Shown: positions 1-11,655, counted from the first letter of the stretch. The stretch is DNA of 64,000 nucleotides from Dermatemys mawii (GCA_007922305.1 ML677386.1:8445326-8509325); one strand, 5' to 3'. The notes: generated by a model not told the origin, from the letters alone. A program made the numbers and translations.

Positions 1-80
1 GGCAGGGCAGGGCAGGGCAGGGCAGGGCAGGGCAGGGCAGGGCAGGGCAGGGCAGGGCAGGGCAGGGCAGGGCAGGGCAG
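1..80. repeat. GGCAG pentanucleotide tandem array
   Basis: Sixteen uninterrupted copies of the 5-bp unit GGCAG fill the first 80 bases. The array is cut by the window edge, so its full length is unknown. The absence of any substitution suggests a young or actively slipping array. It abuts a short ACTCA-type stretch at 81-95. Confidence 0.97.
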
Positions 81-640
81 AACTCAACTCAACTCCAGCC
101 TATGTACCTGCCAGGCTGCCAGCCCTGAGAGGAGGGCCAACTGGTGCAGAGGGGCCACCGGGGAAGTGGCCCAGGGAAAGTGGCAGGGACCGAGAGGAGA
201 GAAGGAGGGCAGGACAGCTGCCACCAAAGGGTCCCTGGGCTGGGACCCAGAGTAGAAGGTGGGCCTGGGTCCCCCCCTTCCCCTCTTATATCATACCTGG
301 CTGCTGAAGTGGCCTCGAAGAACCACACCTGACCCCTGCCAGATGGGGCTCGACTTGGGGGTGTGGTTGGCCACTGCAGCTGAGGGGTAAAGGACTGCTG
401 TGAATCTAACCCCCCCCCCCCCAGAAGGGGGTGCGTGTGGACTTGTGGGTACTGCCGGAGGGCAGTGCCCTGAAGAGGATGTCGCCGGTGAGGAGCAGGG
501 CACATCCAATCAACAACAGAAAGAGAGAGAGAACGGATGGGACACCACCAGAGGAGGGCGTTCTGCTGTGAACTGAGCTAATTCCCGGACCATCCGGCAG
601 GAGGTGCCAGGTGGTGAGTCCCCAACCCCGTTACAGCCCC
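81..640 (+). repeat. GC-rich segment, possible LTR fragment
   Basis: This stretch is much more GC-rich than the flanking DNA, has a run of 13 C at 410-422, and contains short overlapping reading frames on both strands that look like composition artefacts. The phrase around 538-600 (GACACCACCAGAGGAGGGCG, then GAGCTAATTCCCGG) resembles the downstream part of turtle LTR-type repeats I remember, and the segment ends near CCCCGTTACA, which fits an LTR 3' end. No matching 5' end or target duplication is visible, so the family is not assigned. Confidence 0.35.
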
Positions 641-654
641 ATAACTATAGCTTG

Positions 655-2280
655 TGTTTAGCTACAGCATCTCTTTCAGAAGGGCATCCAGTAGTGACAA
701 CATCAAGAGAGGGAGAATCCATCACTTCTCCTGTTGCTATGGTTAATCTCCCTCACTGTTAAAACATGTGCCTAGTTTCTAATTTGAATTTGTCTGACTG
801 CAGCTTCCAGCCATTGGTTCTTGTTATACTTTTCTCTGCTAGATTAAAGATTAGTACCCAGTATTTTCTCCCTATGAAGGTACTTACACACTGTAATCAA
901 GTCACCTCTAAATCTTCTTTTCGATAAGCTAAACAGATTGAGCTCCAAGTCTGTACTGTAAGGCATTTTTTCCAAGCTCTCAAATCATTTTTGTGACTCT
1001 TTTCTGCCCCATCTCCAATTTTCCAACATCCTTTAAAAAAGGACACCACAGCTGGATGCAGTCTGCCCATACAGGTCTCACCAATGCCTTGTACAGAGGT
1101 AAAATCGCCTTCCTACCTCTACTTACTACTCCCGTTTAACATCTAAGGATCACGTTAGCCCTTTTTGCCATAGCTTCGCACTGAGAGCTCATCTTGAATT
1201 GCTTATTCACTCTGACCCCTAGATCCCTTACAGGGTCACTGCTTTCCAGAATACAGTCTCCCATTCTGTAGGTCTGGCCCGTATTCCTTGTTTCTAGACA
1301 GGTAACTTTCCGTATGGCTGCATTAAAATTCATTTTGTTTGGATGGGCCCAGCTTACCAAACAACCCAGATCGCTTTGCATGACTGCTCTGTTGTCATTA
1401 CGTACCACTCTGCCAAACTTCATGTGATCCACAAATTTTATCAATAGTGATTTTATATTTACTTTCAGATCATGTTGAATAGCATTGGATCTAGTACCAC
1501 TCACTGTGGAACCCCACTAGAAACACCCCCATTTGATGATGATACCCCATTAACAACTTTTTCAAAACTATCAGCTAGATATGATTTTTTATATTGTACA
1601 GTGCTGTTTTTTTAGTTAATATGTCGTGCAGTATTAAGTCACATACCTTACTTAGATTTTTGTATGTTGCAGCTACACAGTTACCTTTGTCAACCAAGCT
1701 TGTAAACACACCAAAGAATTAAATAAGACCTATTTTCCATAAAGCGGTGTTGACTGGCATTAATCATATTCCTATCCTTTAATTCTTTATCAGTTGAATC
1801 CTGTATTGGTTTTTCTGTTGTTTTTCACAGAACTGATGTCAGGCTTACTGGTCTGTAAATATCCAGGTCACCCCACGGACGCTTTTTGAATATTGACACA
1901 ACATTTGCGCTTTTCTAGTCTTCTTGAATTTCCCTGTATTCCAAGATTTATTAAAAATTAACATCAGCAGCATCCTTAGCCAACTCTTTTAAAACTCTTG
2001 GGTGCAAGTTATCTAGGCCTAATTATTTAAAAGTGTTTATCCCTAGTAGATGTTGTCTAACATCCTTAGTTATTAATGAACTGAAAAATACTTTATCATT
2101 CTCATGATACAAAAATATCATCTTGTTTCTTTCCAAATACAGAAAAGAAACATTTATTGAACACTGCTGCTTTTCCTGCATCATCAACAATTTTACCCCT
2201 CCATCTAGCAATGGGGCCATCCCATTGCTAGAGTTTCTTTTGTTCGTTACATACTTAAAAACCTCCATATTGCACAGATG
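655..2280 (-). pseudogene. CR1-type LINE, reverse transcriptase and 3' UTR, decayed
   Basis: Read on the minus strand, this contains the ordered landmarks of a CR1 ORF2 reverse transcriptase. A stretch like HPRVLKELAKDAADV lies near 2000. YRPVSLTSV follows near 1840, then SGVP near 1520. The catalytic box is at about 1430, where the usual FADD reads FVDH, so the second aspartate is lost. A long frame at 1136-1504 carries the downstream part (RMGDCILESSDPVRDLGV). The remainder (about 655-1135) matches the C-terminus and 3' UTR of turtle CR1 copies. Multiple stops and frameshifts make it non-functional. CR1 elements copy themselves by target-primed reverse transcription. The truncated 5' side is typical. 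Confidence 0.9.
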
Positions 2281-3097
2281 GTGCTGTCACAGGGCATCCC
2301 TTCACCTTGCCTGCAAGTACCACTGCCTGGCCTGTTCTTGTGGTCTCCTAGTCACAAGCATGTGTGGACTATTTGTCTTTCACCACATGTGCACTTAATC
2401 TTCAATTTCTAAGCACAACAGAACATACCACAGGTTTACAGCAGGAGGAGACTTCCGCACAGCTCTCTGTCCTCTCCTAGGCTCTATCACCCTCCTGGGC
2501 GCCCGTTCACTTCCTGTTCTTCCCAAACATTCAGCCGCCCAGTTACTGAGCCAACTGCCACTCAAGTGTCAGTAATCCCCATTCAAAAGGGGTTATTTGA
2601 TTTCAGTTACGCCTGCAGTCTTCTCGGTGCTGCAGCAACTGCAGTGACTAGGGCACTACAGTTAGCACCCAGTCACAGGGGCTCCGTGAATTTATTTGTA
2701 ATCTTTCCTCATCTTTAAATATATGTAGCTTAATGCTTGCTTTTATGTGTGTCATGTTTAGTAACTTTACACGCACATTATTCTCTGTACTGCTTAAATT
2801 ATAGCATAAGTGCAGTTTAAATGGAGTGTTTGTGCTTCTGTAGTTCCTCTCACCATTTCCTTAAATCTTCTCTATGGAATATAAAGGCTAAGATACACTG
2901 CACTTATTTCACTACAGATCAATTGATTGAAATAAAAAGTCTCTCTTCCCCTCTCCACAGGCATGCCAGCAAAGTGAAGATGAAGCATGGTCAAATGCAG
3001 TGTTTCTCTGTGGACTGGCGCCAGGCCCTGAGATCTCTCTAGCACAGTTTAGGAAGGCAGCAAGCTGATCCTTAGTATCAGAAAGGTTGAGGAACAC
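2281..3097. other. No recognised feature
   Basis: AT-rich non-coding sequence. A moderately GC-rich patch at about 2430-2680 may be a diverged repeat but I cannot place it. The short frames here show no protein similarity I recognise. Confidence 0.5.
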
Positions 3098-3255
3098 TGG
3101 CCTAATGGATAGGACTGGGAGTTAGGAAACTATCTAGGTTCTATTCTGAGATTTGCCACTGACCTGCTTAGAGGCTTGGGGAAGACGGTGGTCTCGGCTT
3201 TCCTGTTTAAGTGGGGATAATGATACTTTCTTTCCTCTATGAAGTGTTTTGAGGT
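3098..3255 (+). repeat. MIR-type SINE
   Basis: The order of parts matches a MIR/CORE-SINE: a degenerate tRNA-derived head (CCTAATGGATAGGACTGGGA), a middle with TTCTATTC and TTTGCCACTGACCTGCTTAG, and the GTGGGGATAATGATAC block before the tail. Internal substitutions are many, so this is an old insertion. Confidence 0.75.
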
Positions 3256-3274
3256 CCACCCAAGAAAAGAGCTT

Positions 3275-3360
3275 GTATGGGCCTGATGCAAAACCCGCTA
3301 AAGGTAATGGGAATTTTTACAATGACTTCCGTAGGCTTTGGATCAGACTCTGTGACAGTC
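3275..3360. mobile_element. Small palindromic MITE-like element
   Basis: GGGCCTGATGCAAAACCC at the left and a degenerate complement ending GGATCAGACTC at the right flank a centre containing AATGACTTCC. This is the form of the roughly 100-bp fold-back elements seen repeatedly in this window, all centred on an AAGTCAATGG-type motif. No transposase is encoded and superfamily is not assigned. Confidence 0.45.
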
Positions 3361-4284
3361 AAACGATGCTGATTATTATTTAGTGTGTTGGCAGAAGCCT
3401 CATGCCTGGTTGTGTGTGTGGATCCCAGCACACACTTCACAGTGTTTTGACTCATCATCTAGGAGGACACAGCACAATGGGCTACGTCAGCTATGAACCA
3501 TGCGGTTTGCTGAAATGTCGAGTTCAAGATCATTTATAAACAAGAAGCTGGAGTTGTTGGGTTTGGTTTTGTCTTTTTAACTCACGCCTGAGACACTAGT
3601 GTTTAGTATTTACAATAGCCATTTTTTCCGAAAGGTAATGAGTGGAATAAGTGAAGGGGAAAGCTGAAACCAGGAAGGGTCTGGATCCAATCTGTTATTC
3701 ATTCCTCATGGAAAGATCAACTTTGGTTCAGAACTTTCCAGCTGGTAAAACTTTCACTCTGTAAATTCAATGTGAAACCAAATGTGTTTCTTTAAACAGA
3801 TCCTCTGCGGCCTTTCAAAGATGCTGGCTGGTCAGATGTATCCAATTAGCAAGAGCTTGTGACAGCATGGAAGGGCCTTGAGGGGAGGGAAGGGGAATCT
3901 TCTAAAGCACATTTCACATGCTCCGAGTTGAGCTGCAGTATGTTTGCTCCTTGGGGTGAAGCACAGTGAGCTCAGGGCAGAGCTTGTTTGTCAGAAACAT
4001 ATGGCAAGAACAAATAGCACTCTGCGCACGGAGCACAGAGAGAAGGATCCTGCAGTGGAATGGTTTATACAGTGCAGCCAGGGGAGTAAGAGCCAAATTC
4101 TGCTCTTGAATATTCACACGTGGCACCCGTTGGTGGAAATGTGAGCCCCACACATGCATCCAAGAGCACAATTTTGCCTAAAATGATTAAGTAGAGCAGA
4201 GTGAAGAGCCAGGGATATTTTAAAAATACTCTACCTGACTTATCATGTGAGTTGCTTATGTTTTATGAAGCCTAAAATTTCTGG
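3361..4284. other. No recognised feature
   Basis: Non-coding sequence without clear repeat signatures. The overlapping frames at 3914-4171 (minus) and 3944-4144 (plus) are mutually antisense and look incidental. Confidence 0.5.
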
Positions 4285-4435
4285 CATATGAGGCCAAACC
4301 CTGCAAGTCCTTCCTCGGGAAAATTTCTCACTGATGTCAGTGGCAATTTTGACTGAGTACGAAGTACAGGATGAGCCTTTAGGTCCCTTCTTCACTCCCA
4401 GTGAAGTCAATAAGAGTCTTATTGGACCTTTAAAG
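4285..4435. mobile_element. Palindromic MITE-like element (diverged)
   Basis: The segment has AGGCCAAACCCTGCAAGTCC at one end and two internal half-palindromes, CTGATGTCAGTGG and GTGAAGTCAATAAGAG, the recurring core of the small fold-back elements of this window. Divergence is high, so boundaries are approximate. Confidence 0.4.
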
Positions 4436-5199
4436 AGCACTGTCCTTTTACACACACACACCTCCCTCCTCCTCCATGCCCCTCACCAAACCAAGCTCCT
4501 GGCTGGTGCTATCCTAAAGAAGCATGATTGCTAAGTACCTGGTTCAGATAAAGTGGGAACTTACAGGAAATTTAAAAGAGGAACTTTAACCTAAAACTAA
4601 AATTGAATCCAGGTCTATTTTGAATTTCAAACATTTAAACTTCTCTGCACTGACTGGAGCTGGAAATGCTGAAGTGATACAAGACAGTCTGCGCTCTTGG
4701 GATTTCTGGACTGTCTGGAAGTGGCAAACATTGAACACTGTGTGACCAAGTGTGTTTGTGTGAGACTTCTAGCCCAACTTTGCACAGCCAAGACCTCCAC
4801 ATAGCTTGCTAAGGTTCCACATTTATAGGTGTTTTTCTAACTATTTGGAGTATCATCCCTCACTGCTCAGAGATAGGCTCAAGTGACTTTGTTCAGATCC
4901 ATACTTCTCTAAATGTAGGAATCGGGATCCAGGATTCCATCTTAGCCCCCTATACAGCTAGGGAAACAGCTGTGAAGTTTGGATATGGATACAAACTAGC
5001 TTAAAGATCTGGGGTGTTTGGATCTGGGGTCTAGCTCTAACTTATTGCAACAAAAGGATGCTGATCCAAAGTTTCTTCAGGAAAAGAGGAACTCAGCACC
5101 AGGGATTTGGAGGTCAGCGTACCTCTGTTGCTTACAGCCTCCGCTTTGAGATTGTCCACCAAATAAAGAAATGAGTCGAAAGCTTTCCAAAAGTACAGC

Positions 5200-5460
5200 A
5201 TAACACTATTGCTTTATAGTTACATGGAACCTTTCAGCCTGAGGGATCTCAGAGCATTTCACAAATTATATGCGTACACTGCCACTGAAATAAAGCCTCC
5301 CTGGGGTAAAGGCCAGCACAGGATACTGTGCAAGAACAGGAGATGAGGTGAGAAAAGGACAGTGAGAAAATCCCCTATTGTTATGGCATCAGTTAACAGC
5401 CATGCAGAAAGCAGGCATAGCCTTGGTTTGTAAGGCCTCAGCTGAAAGAAATGTGAACAA
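5200..5460. repeat. Old SINE-like repeat
   Basis: The stretch ACATGGAACCTTTCAGCCTG followed by GGATCTCAGAGCATTTCACA resembles a reptile repeat in which 'cctttcat..ggatctcaaagcactt' precedes a gap and then a 'taacagccatgcagagca' block, here at about 5393-5412. It abuts a MIR-type element. The assignment is from memory of the general pattern and the copy is heavily diverged. Confidence 0.4.
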
Positions 5461-5464
5461 AGAT

Positions 5465-5645
5465 GGTCTTGTGGTGAAGATGGTGGTCGGGAACTCAGGA
5501 CACCAGGGTTCTCAGCTCTGTCACAGGCCTTGTGCATGACCTGGGACAAGTTACTGTATCTTTCTGCCTCTGTTCCTGATCTGTAAAATGGGTATATAGT
5601 ACCACTTCCCTGCCTACCTCACAGAGGTGCTGTGGTGATAAAGCC
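5465..5645 (+). repeat. MIR-type SINE
   Basis: Contains CACCAGGGTTCTCAGCTCTG, then GACCTGGGACAAGTTACTG, then TCTGTAAAATGGGTATA and CCTACCTCACAGAGGTGCTG, which is the canonical order of the MIR middle and 3' half. The tRNA-like head is degraded (about 5465-5500). Confidence 0.8.
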
Positions 5646-6555
5646 ATTACTTAAAGCTAGTCTCTCACTGACAGAGGTCAGGATCGACCCGGTCTAGAGA
5701 GCCAGATGATCCCATATCCGCCTACTATGGGTTTTGTACAACTTCTTCTGAGGCATCTGGTACTGTCTACTGCCAGAGATGGGATACTGCACTAGATGGA
5801 GCTTAGATCTGATCCCATCTGTGGTCCTATGCCTATGACACATTCAGATATCAAGGAGCTCGGGGCCACATAAATAGATTATATGAGTGGAGATGTGAGA
5901 ATTGCTTCTGTAACAGTAATACAGACAGTACCTCATCAAGCTGTGTGTTGACTGGCTTCTGAACAAAGAGGGGCTGATCGTAGAAGTGACTAATTTGCTT
6001 CAGTTCACCTGATAAATATAAATATATCTCCAAAGGTTAGTTCTCTGTGTAATCATCTTACCTCACAACTGTCTGACAGCAAAATCGGGAACAAAGAATC
6101 AAAGTACAGGTGTCTTTGAGGAAAGGCTGAACATGGCTTTACATTTTAGATGGGCTTGAGGTTAGAAAAATAATAAAACCAAACATCTTAATAGAAAGAT
6201 CAGCTCTAAGGACAATAATCCAGCCAGACAACAGCAGGATACAGAGAGACCTGGGGAATGTTCAATGTAAAATCAAGGTCGTGCCCAGAAAATCAGAGAC
6301 AGACGTTGAGAGCAGTATGTGAACCATTAAAAATGAAAGGAAACCTGAGACAAGCTGCTCTGAAAGCTGCCAAAGATGCCGCTCTCTCTCTCTGTTTGTG
6401 CACGCTGAAGCCCCTGCTTCCTTTTGCGTCTGGCAGAGCTGTGAAGGCCGTGGTGTGGTACTGCCAGAGGAGAGGAAACCAAACCCAGAATAGAATCAGG
6501 AGGCAAGTTAGGGAAGTGCTTGAAAAACTCCCTTCTTGTCATTAATCTGGGGACC
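5646..6555. other. No recognised feature
   Basis: Non-coding. The frame at 6258-6545 (plus) is open for 95 codons, but a frame on the opposite strand is open over nearly the same interval, and neither shows a recognisable motif or a splice context I can defend. Confidence 0.45.
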
Positions 6556-6571
6556 GGGGGGGGGGGGGGGG
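6556..6571. repeat. Poly-G run
   Basis: Sixteen consecutive G residues. Such runs are prone to slippage and to assembly error, and could form a quadruplex. Confidence 0.95.
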
Positions 6572-6759
6572 AGTTTCAGTGCTTAGGCTCCAGATCTGGA
6601 CCCAAGTGACTGAACTCCTCCGTTTACCTACAGTGCACATTCAGAATGAGCAGCAGGGCTCTAGCTTCCCCAGGGCCTCCAACTCTGAAAAGAACAACAG
6701 GAGAGAAGAGAGTGTGTTGGTCCGCGGGCCATTTAGACCTTAGCCCAGGGGCAGTCCTA

Positions 6760-6778
6760 TTTTTTTTTTTTTTTTTTT
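6760..6778. repeat. Poly-T run
   Basis: Nineteen consecutive T residues. It could be the reversed tail of a retroposon, but no body is recognised beside it. Confidence 0.95.
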
Positions 6779-7097
6779 GGTCATCCAGGTCCACATTTCT
6801 TGGTCAAGGTCCAGACTCCAGAGAAAGTAATAACAAAATAACAATAATGATAAATAAAAGGATTTCGGGGCTCGGTCAAAAGCACTTGGTGGTCCAGATT
6901 TGGCCCATGATCTGTCCGCCTGTTGACTACTCCTGCCTTAGTCCTCTGCTGGGACTGCTGGACACCAGAGTTGGACTGAGTGTGCTATTTAATCCCCAGG
7001 ACTGGACAGAGACCAAACTCATTTCACACAGGGGCAGACAGTTTGCCCTTCCCTTTGAGATCTTTCACACTCTTGCCCTCCCGGTTCACCCCGTCTT

Positions 7098-7172
7098 AGG
7101 GGCCTGTGATACTGAACTTTGAAGTCAATAGTTTTGCCATTGACTTCACTAGGAGAAGGAGTCGGGCCTTCT
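7098..7172. mobile_element. Short perfect-core fold-back element
   Basis: TTGAAGTCAATAG at about 7120 and CTATTGACTTCA-like CCATTGACTTCACT at about 7138 form a hairpin a few bases apart, flanked by GGGGCCTGTGATACT on the left and AGTCGGGCC on the right. It is the most compact copy of the AAGTCAATGG fold-back family here. Confidence 0.55.
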
Positions 7173-8454
7173 ATCTTATCATGTCATCTCTATTTCACAC
7201 TGCAATCAATACCAACCTTATTGCCCTTAATATCTTTGTCCTTTCTTCCTCCCTTCCCATGCACATGGAAGATCTTCCCTGAACTAATCTATAAAACCAT
7301 TATTTTGTCCTCCCATCAACCCCTACTCAAGACCCATTTCTACACTGATGGGTATGGATAACCACCAGCTGGGAATGACTAAGCAGCCAGCCACATGGTC
7401 TCCTAATATTCATCTTATGTATTAGTTTCTCTTTTATAATTTCACATTGAGCTTTACAAAAATGCACACATTTCTCTGTACTTCAGGTTGGATTTTACCA
7501 CTTACCCGTTCCTTGAAATTCCTTGTTTCATTTCTTTCCCTTAAAATCTTGGATTTGCCATGAATGGCGTTTCCAATCAAAAGCCTTTAGCCTGATCTCT
7601 GCCATGGTTAAAGTCAACATTTTATGCTTATTTTTTTTCCCTGGTGAAACAGCAAAACAATCCAAAATCCCTGCGGGAAACATTCGCTTAAATGATCTAA
7701 AGTTTTCCAAGTCTGTCCTAAAGCTTCAGAGAGCTCACATGCACTGTGATCTAAGACATAATGAGCTCATGGAGCATGTTTATTTTGGCTTTGACCCATG
7801 TGACATGGTGTTATACCAGCTGGCAAAAGCATGTCAAGTGACCACAACTGACACAAACCACTGATCCTTAAGTGCAATATTAACCAACAGCTTTTGACCA
7901 TGGGCATTCTGCCCACAGAGAAAGCCAAAACCAGCTCCTTTATCTGTAGAAGTTTACCAACAAATTATGCCTCTGCTTTATTACAGCGGTTTACCTCTAA
8001 TAGTTAGGGTCACTGTAAATTGCATAAAGGATCCAGCTAACTTTGCTGCGGGTGCTCACTGTGGGGCTTTCCAAACAGATTTGACGTAGTTTTATACTTC
8101 AGCCAGGGTCACCGTAACTGAGGGGAACGGCAGGGCCATATCCAGGAGAGCTCAAGCGTCAGGGTTGCCTGGCCAACATAGGTTTTATTAGACAGTAGTA
8201 ATAACACATTGGATGCTATGTTGGGATCTCGTGTGGTGACACTGCTTCACGATGTGATGACCTCCTGTCAGCTGACACGATGATGTACTCTCCCCACATC
8301 CTAATACAAGATATGACATAATGCCACTTTACTGCAAATAGGTAGTAAAGAGCACAATAAAGCTGCATTGTCTATTATTTGTCAGCCGCGCAGGTCCCTG
8401 AATCTCAGTAGGCCCAGTACCCTTGTGCCTTTAGTCTGACCCTCTTCTCTGAGA
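7173..8454. other. No recognised feature
   Basis: Includes a pyrimidine-rich patch (7170-7330) and a 113-codon open frame at 7523-7864 (plus) that lies downstream of a pyrimidine tract but shows no protein family I recognise. Otherwise AT-rich non-coding sequence. Confidence 0.4.
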
Positions 8455-8575
8455 AAATATGTTAGATTGCAAACATGTTGGTACAAGGGACTGTCATTTC
8501 TATATCTTTGTACAGCGCCTAGCACAATGGGGCCCAGACCTGCTGGGCACTACCACAATAACTTTCATTGTTGTA
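8455..8575 (+). repeat. L2/MIR-like SINE tail
   Basis: Contains GTACAGCGCCTAGCACAATG followed by GGGCCCAGACC and GGGCACTACCACAATA, the conserved 3' region shared by old amniote SINE/LINE2 tails. A second copy lies at 55425-55545. Confidence 0.65.
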
Positions 8576-8577
8576 TG

Positions 8578-8705
8578 CAGTGTTGTTGTAGCCATGTTGG
8601 TCCCAGGATTTTAGAGAGGAGCTCTATGTAAGTGGGAAAGTTTGTCTCTGACCCCCAGAAGTTGGTCCAATAAAAGATATTACCACACCCATCCTGTCTT
8701 TCTAA
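8578..8705. mobile_element. Penelope-like element 3' end, rearranged
   Basis: The left part reads GTTGTAGCCATGTTGGTCCC (minus-strand end of the tail), and the right part reads in the opposite sense: GTTTGTCTCTGACCCCCAGA, then AGTTGGTCCAATAAAAGATA. The two parts are inverted with respect to each other, as in fold-back copies. Penelope-like elements encode a reverse transcriptase with a GIY-YIG endonuclease; only the untranslated end is present. Confidence 0.6.
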
Positions 8706-8729
8706 CAAGAACTATGAGAAAATGAAGTG

Positions 8730-8900
8730 TCTCTAGAATCAGTGTTGTTTAATATATTCATTAGCAGTCTGGAAAAGGGGATGAACAATGAGGTGGTGAA
8801 ATTAGATGAGAAAATTATTTAGTATGGGTAAAAACTAGAGAAGACTGTTGGGAACTTCAGAGAACTCTAAAAAGTTAGGCAATTGTTTGTACTTGGCAGT
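8730..8900 (+). pseudogene. CR1/L3-like LINE fragment
   Basis: One frame gives SVLFNIFISSLEKGMNNEVV, which corresponds to the reverse transcriptase block just before the catalytic FADD box (usual form VLFNIFINDL). The catalytic box itself is degraded to LDEK. Small, stop-containing, not functional. Confidence 0.6.
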
Positions 8901-10002
8901 TTTTGTGTACGCTCCTAGAGCAACAGATAGATGGCCAGCTGTATAAATTGAAAGCAAATGCTAGATGTGACAAGTCAAGGCAATATAATCACTGATATAT
9001 CATGGAGAAGTAAACACTGGGAATCAAAATGCAGAATCAAAGCATCAAGACAAGATGATTTCATTCTACTGGCCAAATACAAATAGGTGCCAGATCCAGA
9101 CTAATTAGAATGAAATTAAACAATGCTCACCTATGGCAGGCTTTCTGGGGAACATTTTGCCTGTGGATCTGGTCACACGGCTCTATCAATCTGACCTATC
9201 AGTATCCACCTACTTGCCTGTTTCGACATTTATATATTCGCCATCCTGTGGTATTTGAGCACTTTCATGTCCTGTTGAGCTTGACTTGACATTTAAGAAA
9301 TGGCTTTCTATCCAACATTCTATCTTCCCCTTTGGTTCCTGTAATTGATTGTCAGTGAAATATCTGAAACAAGTTTCAAAGGGTAGATTGGAATCTGGCA
9401 CATACTTTATCATCACCTTCCATTTCAGAAGAAAGAGAGAGTTCCAGTAAAGTCTGGTCCAGGGAGCAATGATCCTTTGGCTAAATTCCTTTTTGCTCAT
9501 TAAGATTGGGCCTTACACTACTTAAAAATGTCTTCTGCGAGGGCAGCTGGATCCTATCCTTGATGTGGTTGTCAAAGCCCTAACGCTGGTGTTAGAATCA
9601 AGGTTTAATGACCAATGACCAAACCCATGTTTCACGGAAGCCAGACCAAGCCAAAGAACAGTCGTGATCCAGAAACTTGGAAGTAATAGTATTAAATCAG
9701 CAGAACTACTTTCAACCCACTAAGGGTGCATTGTCATATTTAAGTCACAGATATAATAACCGGCAAAGAGGTGTGCCACACCTGCAGAAGCCCCTGGAGA
9801 AACTCAAGAATGCCCACTCCACCCTGTTTGTACTCACTCAGCTGGTTAGGTGTAGAGATGCACCAGGCCATCGCTCCACGGCCACTTCTCTCTGCCCCCA
9901 CCTTTTGACCTGCACTCCAGGATTGCGGCTGAGTCCTCTGCAGGACTTGTGCCCTCTCCCACAATCCCAGGTCAGGACTGGTTCTAACCTAAAGTTTATG
10001 GC
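8901..10002. other. No recognised feature
   Basis: Non-coding sequence. The 118-codon frame at 9677-10033 overlaps opposite-strand frames and has no recognisable domain. Confidence 0.45.
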
Positions 10003-10156
10003 CACGATTTTCAGAAATGATACCAAAAATTAGGCTCCTCCATTCATATTTGGGCACCTAAATAATGGGCCTGATTAAAACGATAGTTATTTATCCTCAG
10101 TAAGGATTTAGGTGCTTAACTTTAGGCACCTGTTTTTTTTTTAATCTTGGCCTATG
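10003..10156. mobile_element. Fold-back MITE with TTAGGCACC-type ends
   Basis: The left half has ACGATTTTCAGAAATGATAC and ATTTGGGCACCTAAATAATG; the right half mirrors it with GATTTAGGTGCTTAACTTTA, GGCACCTG and a final AATCTTGGCC. The inverted halves pair over most of the element. A related shorter piece sits inside a MIR element at about 54205-54300. Superfamily is not assigned. Confidence 0.6.
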
Positions 10157-10649
10157 TTATACTGGGTCAGATCATTTTACTGATGGGTCAGTGCAATCAC
10201 ATGTTGAATGCGTTTTAAAGAGCAATATGTCTAGATTACAGCATGCAAAGCCACTGGCTGTGCACATTAAGCATTGTTGCTTCACGGAGTTGTGGGGTTT
10301 GATTTGCATGGTTTCACGCCCCCCAGGTTTTGCTGCATGCTCAACCCAATGTGACATTGCGTGATTTGTATAGTTTTGACATGAAGCCATAAATCAATGC
10401 AGTTGGGGTGGAAAGGTTCACAAACCCTGTTGAAGCTTTTAATGAAACTGGCTTGAGTTTCGAGTTTATAATGAAACCTGAAACCAGGCAGGTTTCACAA
10501 GGATTCATGTTTCATTGTAAATATTTGCAGAGCTCTAATAAGAACACAGTGATCAGGAAAATACTAGAGTTGTTTAAAGCAAATAAAAAGTGCAGTACTC
10601 GTGATTTAAGTGGAAGAAGGATGCTCTTATGTAACAGTCCTATTGAATT
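10157..10649. other. No recognised feature
   Basis: Includes a short run of shared words with a GAAAC/GGTTTC alternation at 10440-10505. No repeat family or gene is recognised. An 85-codon frame at 10408-10665 looks incidental. Confidence 0.4.
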
Positions 10650-10875
10650 TAGTAGAAAATTATAATTTTTCTACAGATATTATTAACGATCTGATAACAT
10701 TTAATAGAGAATTACTTCTGTGCTATAAGATCCTCTAGGATAACTAAAAAAAAATCCCATAGAAACTATACATCTATTAAATTCAATAAGTTTTTAGAAT
10801 AATTTTTGTAGAACAATTTCTATAGGACCCTATTGATTTCATCCCTATTAAATACAATAGAGGTGAACATTTTCT
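10650..10875. repeat. AT-rich imperfect palindromic stretch
   Basis: CCTATTGAATTTAGTAGAAA on the left and its partial reversals (CTATAGGACCCTATTGATTT, CTATTAAATACAATAG) on the right give a weak large inverted structure with many TTTCTA/TAGAAA words. It may be a decayed AT-rich MITE; no clear ends or target duplication. Confidence 0.35.
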
Positions 10876-11189
10876 ATGAATTTTTTTGTTGCTCTTTACC
10901 AGTTTTTACAATTATTAACATTTTTCAAAAAGTATAAATGTCAACAATTTTTTAATTAACAAAATCTAACATTTTTCTTCATTTCTCAGCTAGCTTTAAA
11001 ATTCTATATTACTTTCTTATAACAGGTAAATCTAAAGACCTTGCCAAAAAGTCTGTTCTTGCAAGATTCCTAATTTGTTTTCTAGACTATACAGGCTGAA
11101 CTCACCCCCACTTTAACTTCCATGAAGTCAACAGAACTCTGCATGGGAGTAGACTGGATTAAGGGCTTTGGAGCACTTCAGATAACCAA

Positions 11190-11345
11190 GTCAGACCCCC
11201 CTAAAAAATCACAAGTCAGACTCCCTCCAAAAAAAAAAAATCATGAAATTGGCTTCAAAATCATGAGATTTTGAAAGATAAGAAATTTGGGGTTCTTTTT
11301 ATTTGCCTTCTGATTTTTGAGCTTTAAAGGTTCATGTTTTTAAGT
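11190..11345 (+). repeat. Dispersed repeat with ATCATGAGATT words
   Basis: Contains AAAAATCACAAGTCAGACTC, then AATCATGAAATTGGCTTCAA and AAATCATGAGATTTTGAAAG, then TTGAGCTTTAAAGGTTCA. The same phrase is found inverted at 63545-63620, which supports a dispersed repeat. Family unassigned. Confidence 0.5.
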
Positions 11346-11377
11346 TTTTCTCTACAATAACGAGGGCTAAAAACTTA

Positions 11378-11655
11378 GGCTACATCTACACTTAAACTGC
11401 TACAGAGGCATAGCTACAGCGCTGAAGAAGCACTGCTATAGAAACTACCTATGCCAATGGAAGGGGTTCTCCCAGTGCTGTAGTTAATCCACCTACCCGA
11501 GAGGCGGTAGCGAGGCTGACGGAAGAATTCTTTCATTGTTCTAGTGCTGTTTACACTGCGGGAGGTCGGTTTAACTGTATCGCTCGAGGGGTGGATTTTT
11601 CACACCTTTGAGGGACATAGCTGGATCAACCTAACTTGTTAATGTAGACTTGGCC
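11378..11655. mobile_element. Harbinger-type MITE
   Basis: Ends are imperfect inverted repeats: GGCTACATCTACACTTAAA at left, and at right a sequence whose complement is GGCCAAGTCTACATT. The left flank carries TTA but the right flank (CCG) does not match, so the target duplication is not preserved. Internal sequence is non-coding. It belongs with the elements at 16280, 18388, 21880 and 48138 by end similarity. Confidence 0.7.

Noticed and set aside
89..505. 138-codon minus frame in GC-rich sequence
   Set aside because: Composition-driven; the plus strand also has an open frame and the DNA resembles an LTR fragment.
7523..7864. 113-codon frame with a pyrimidine tract and acceptor-like CAG inside
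   Set aside because: I could find no donor partner or homology, and the start codon context and composition are unremarkable.
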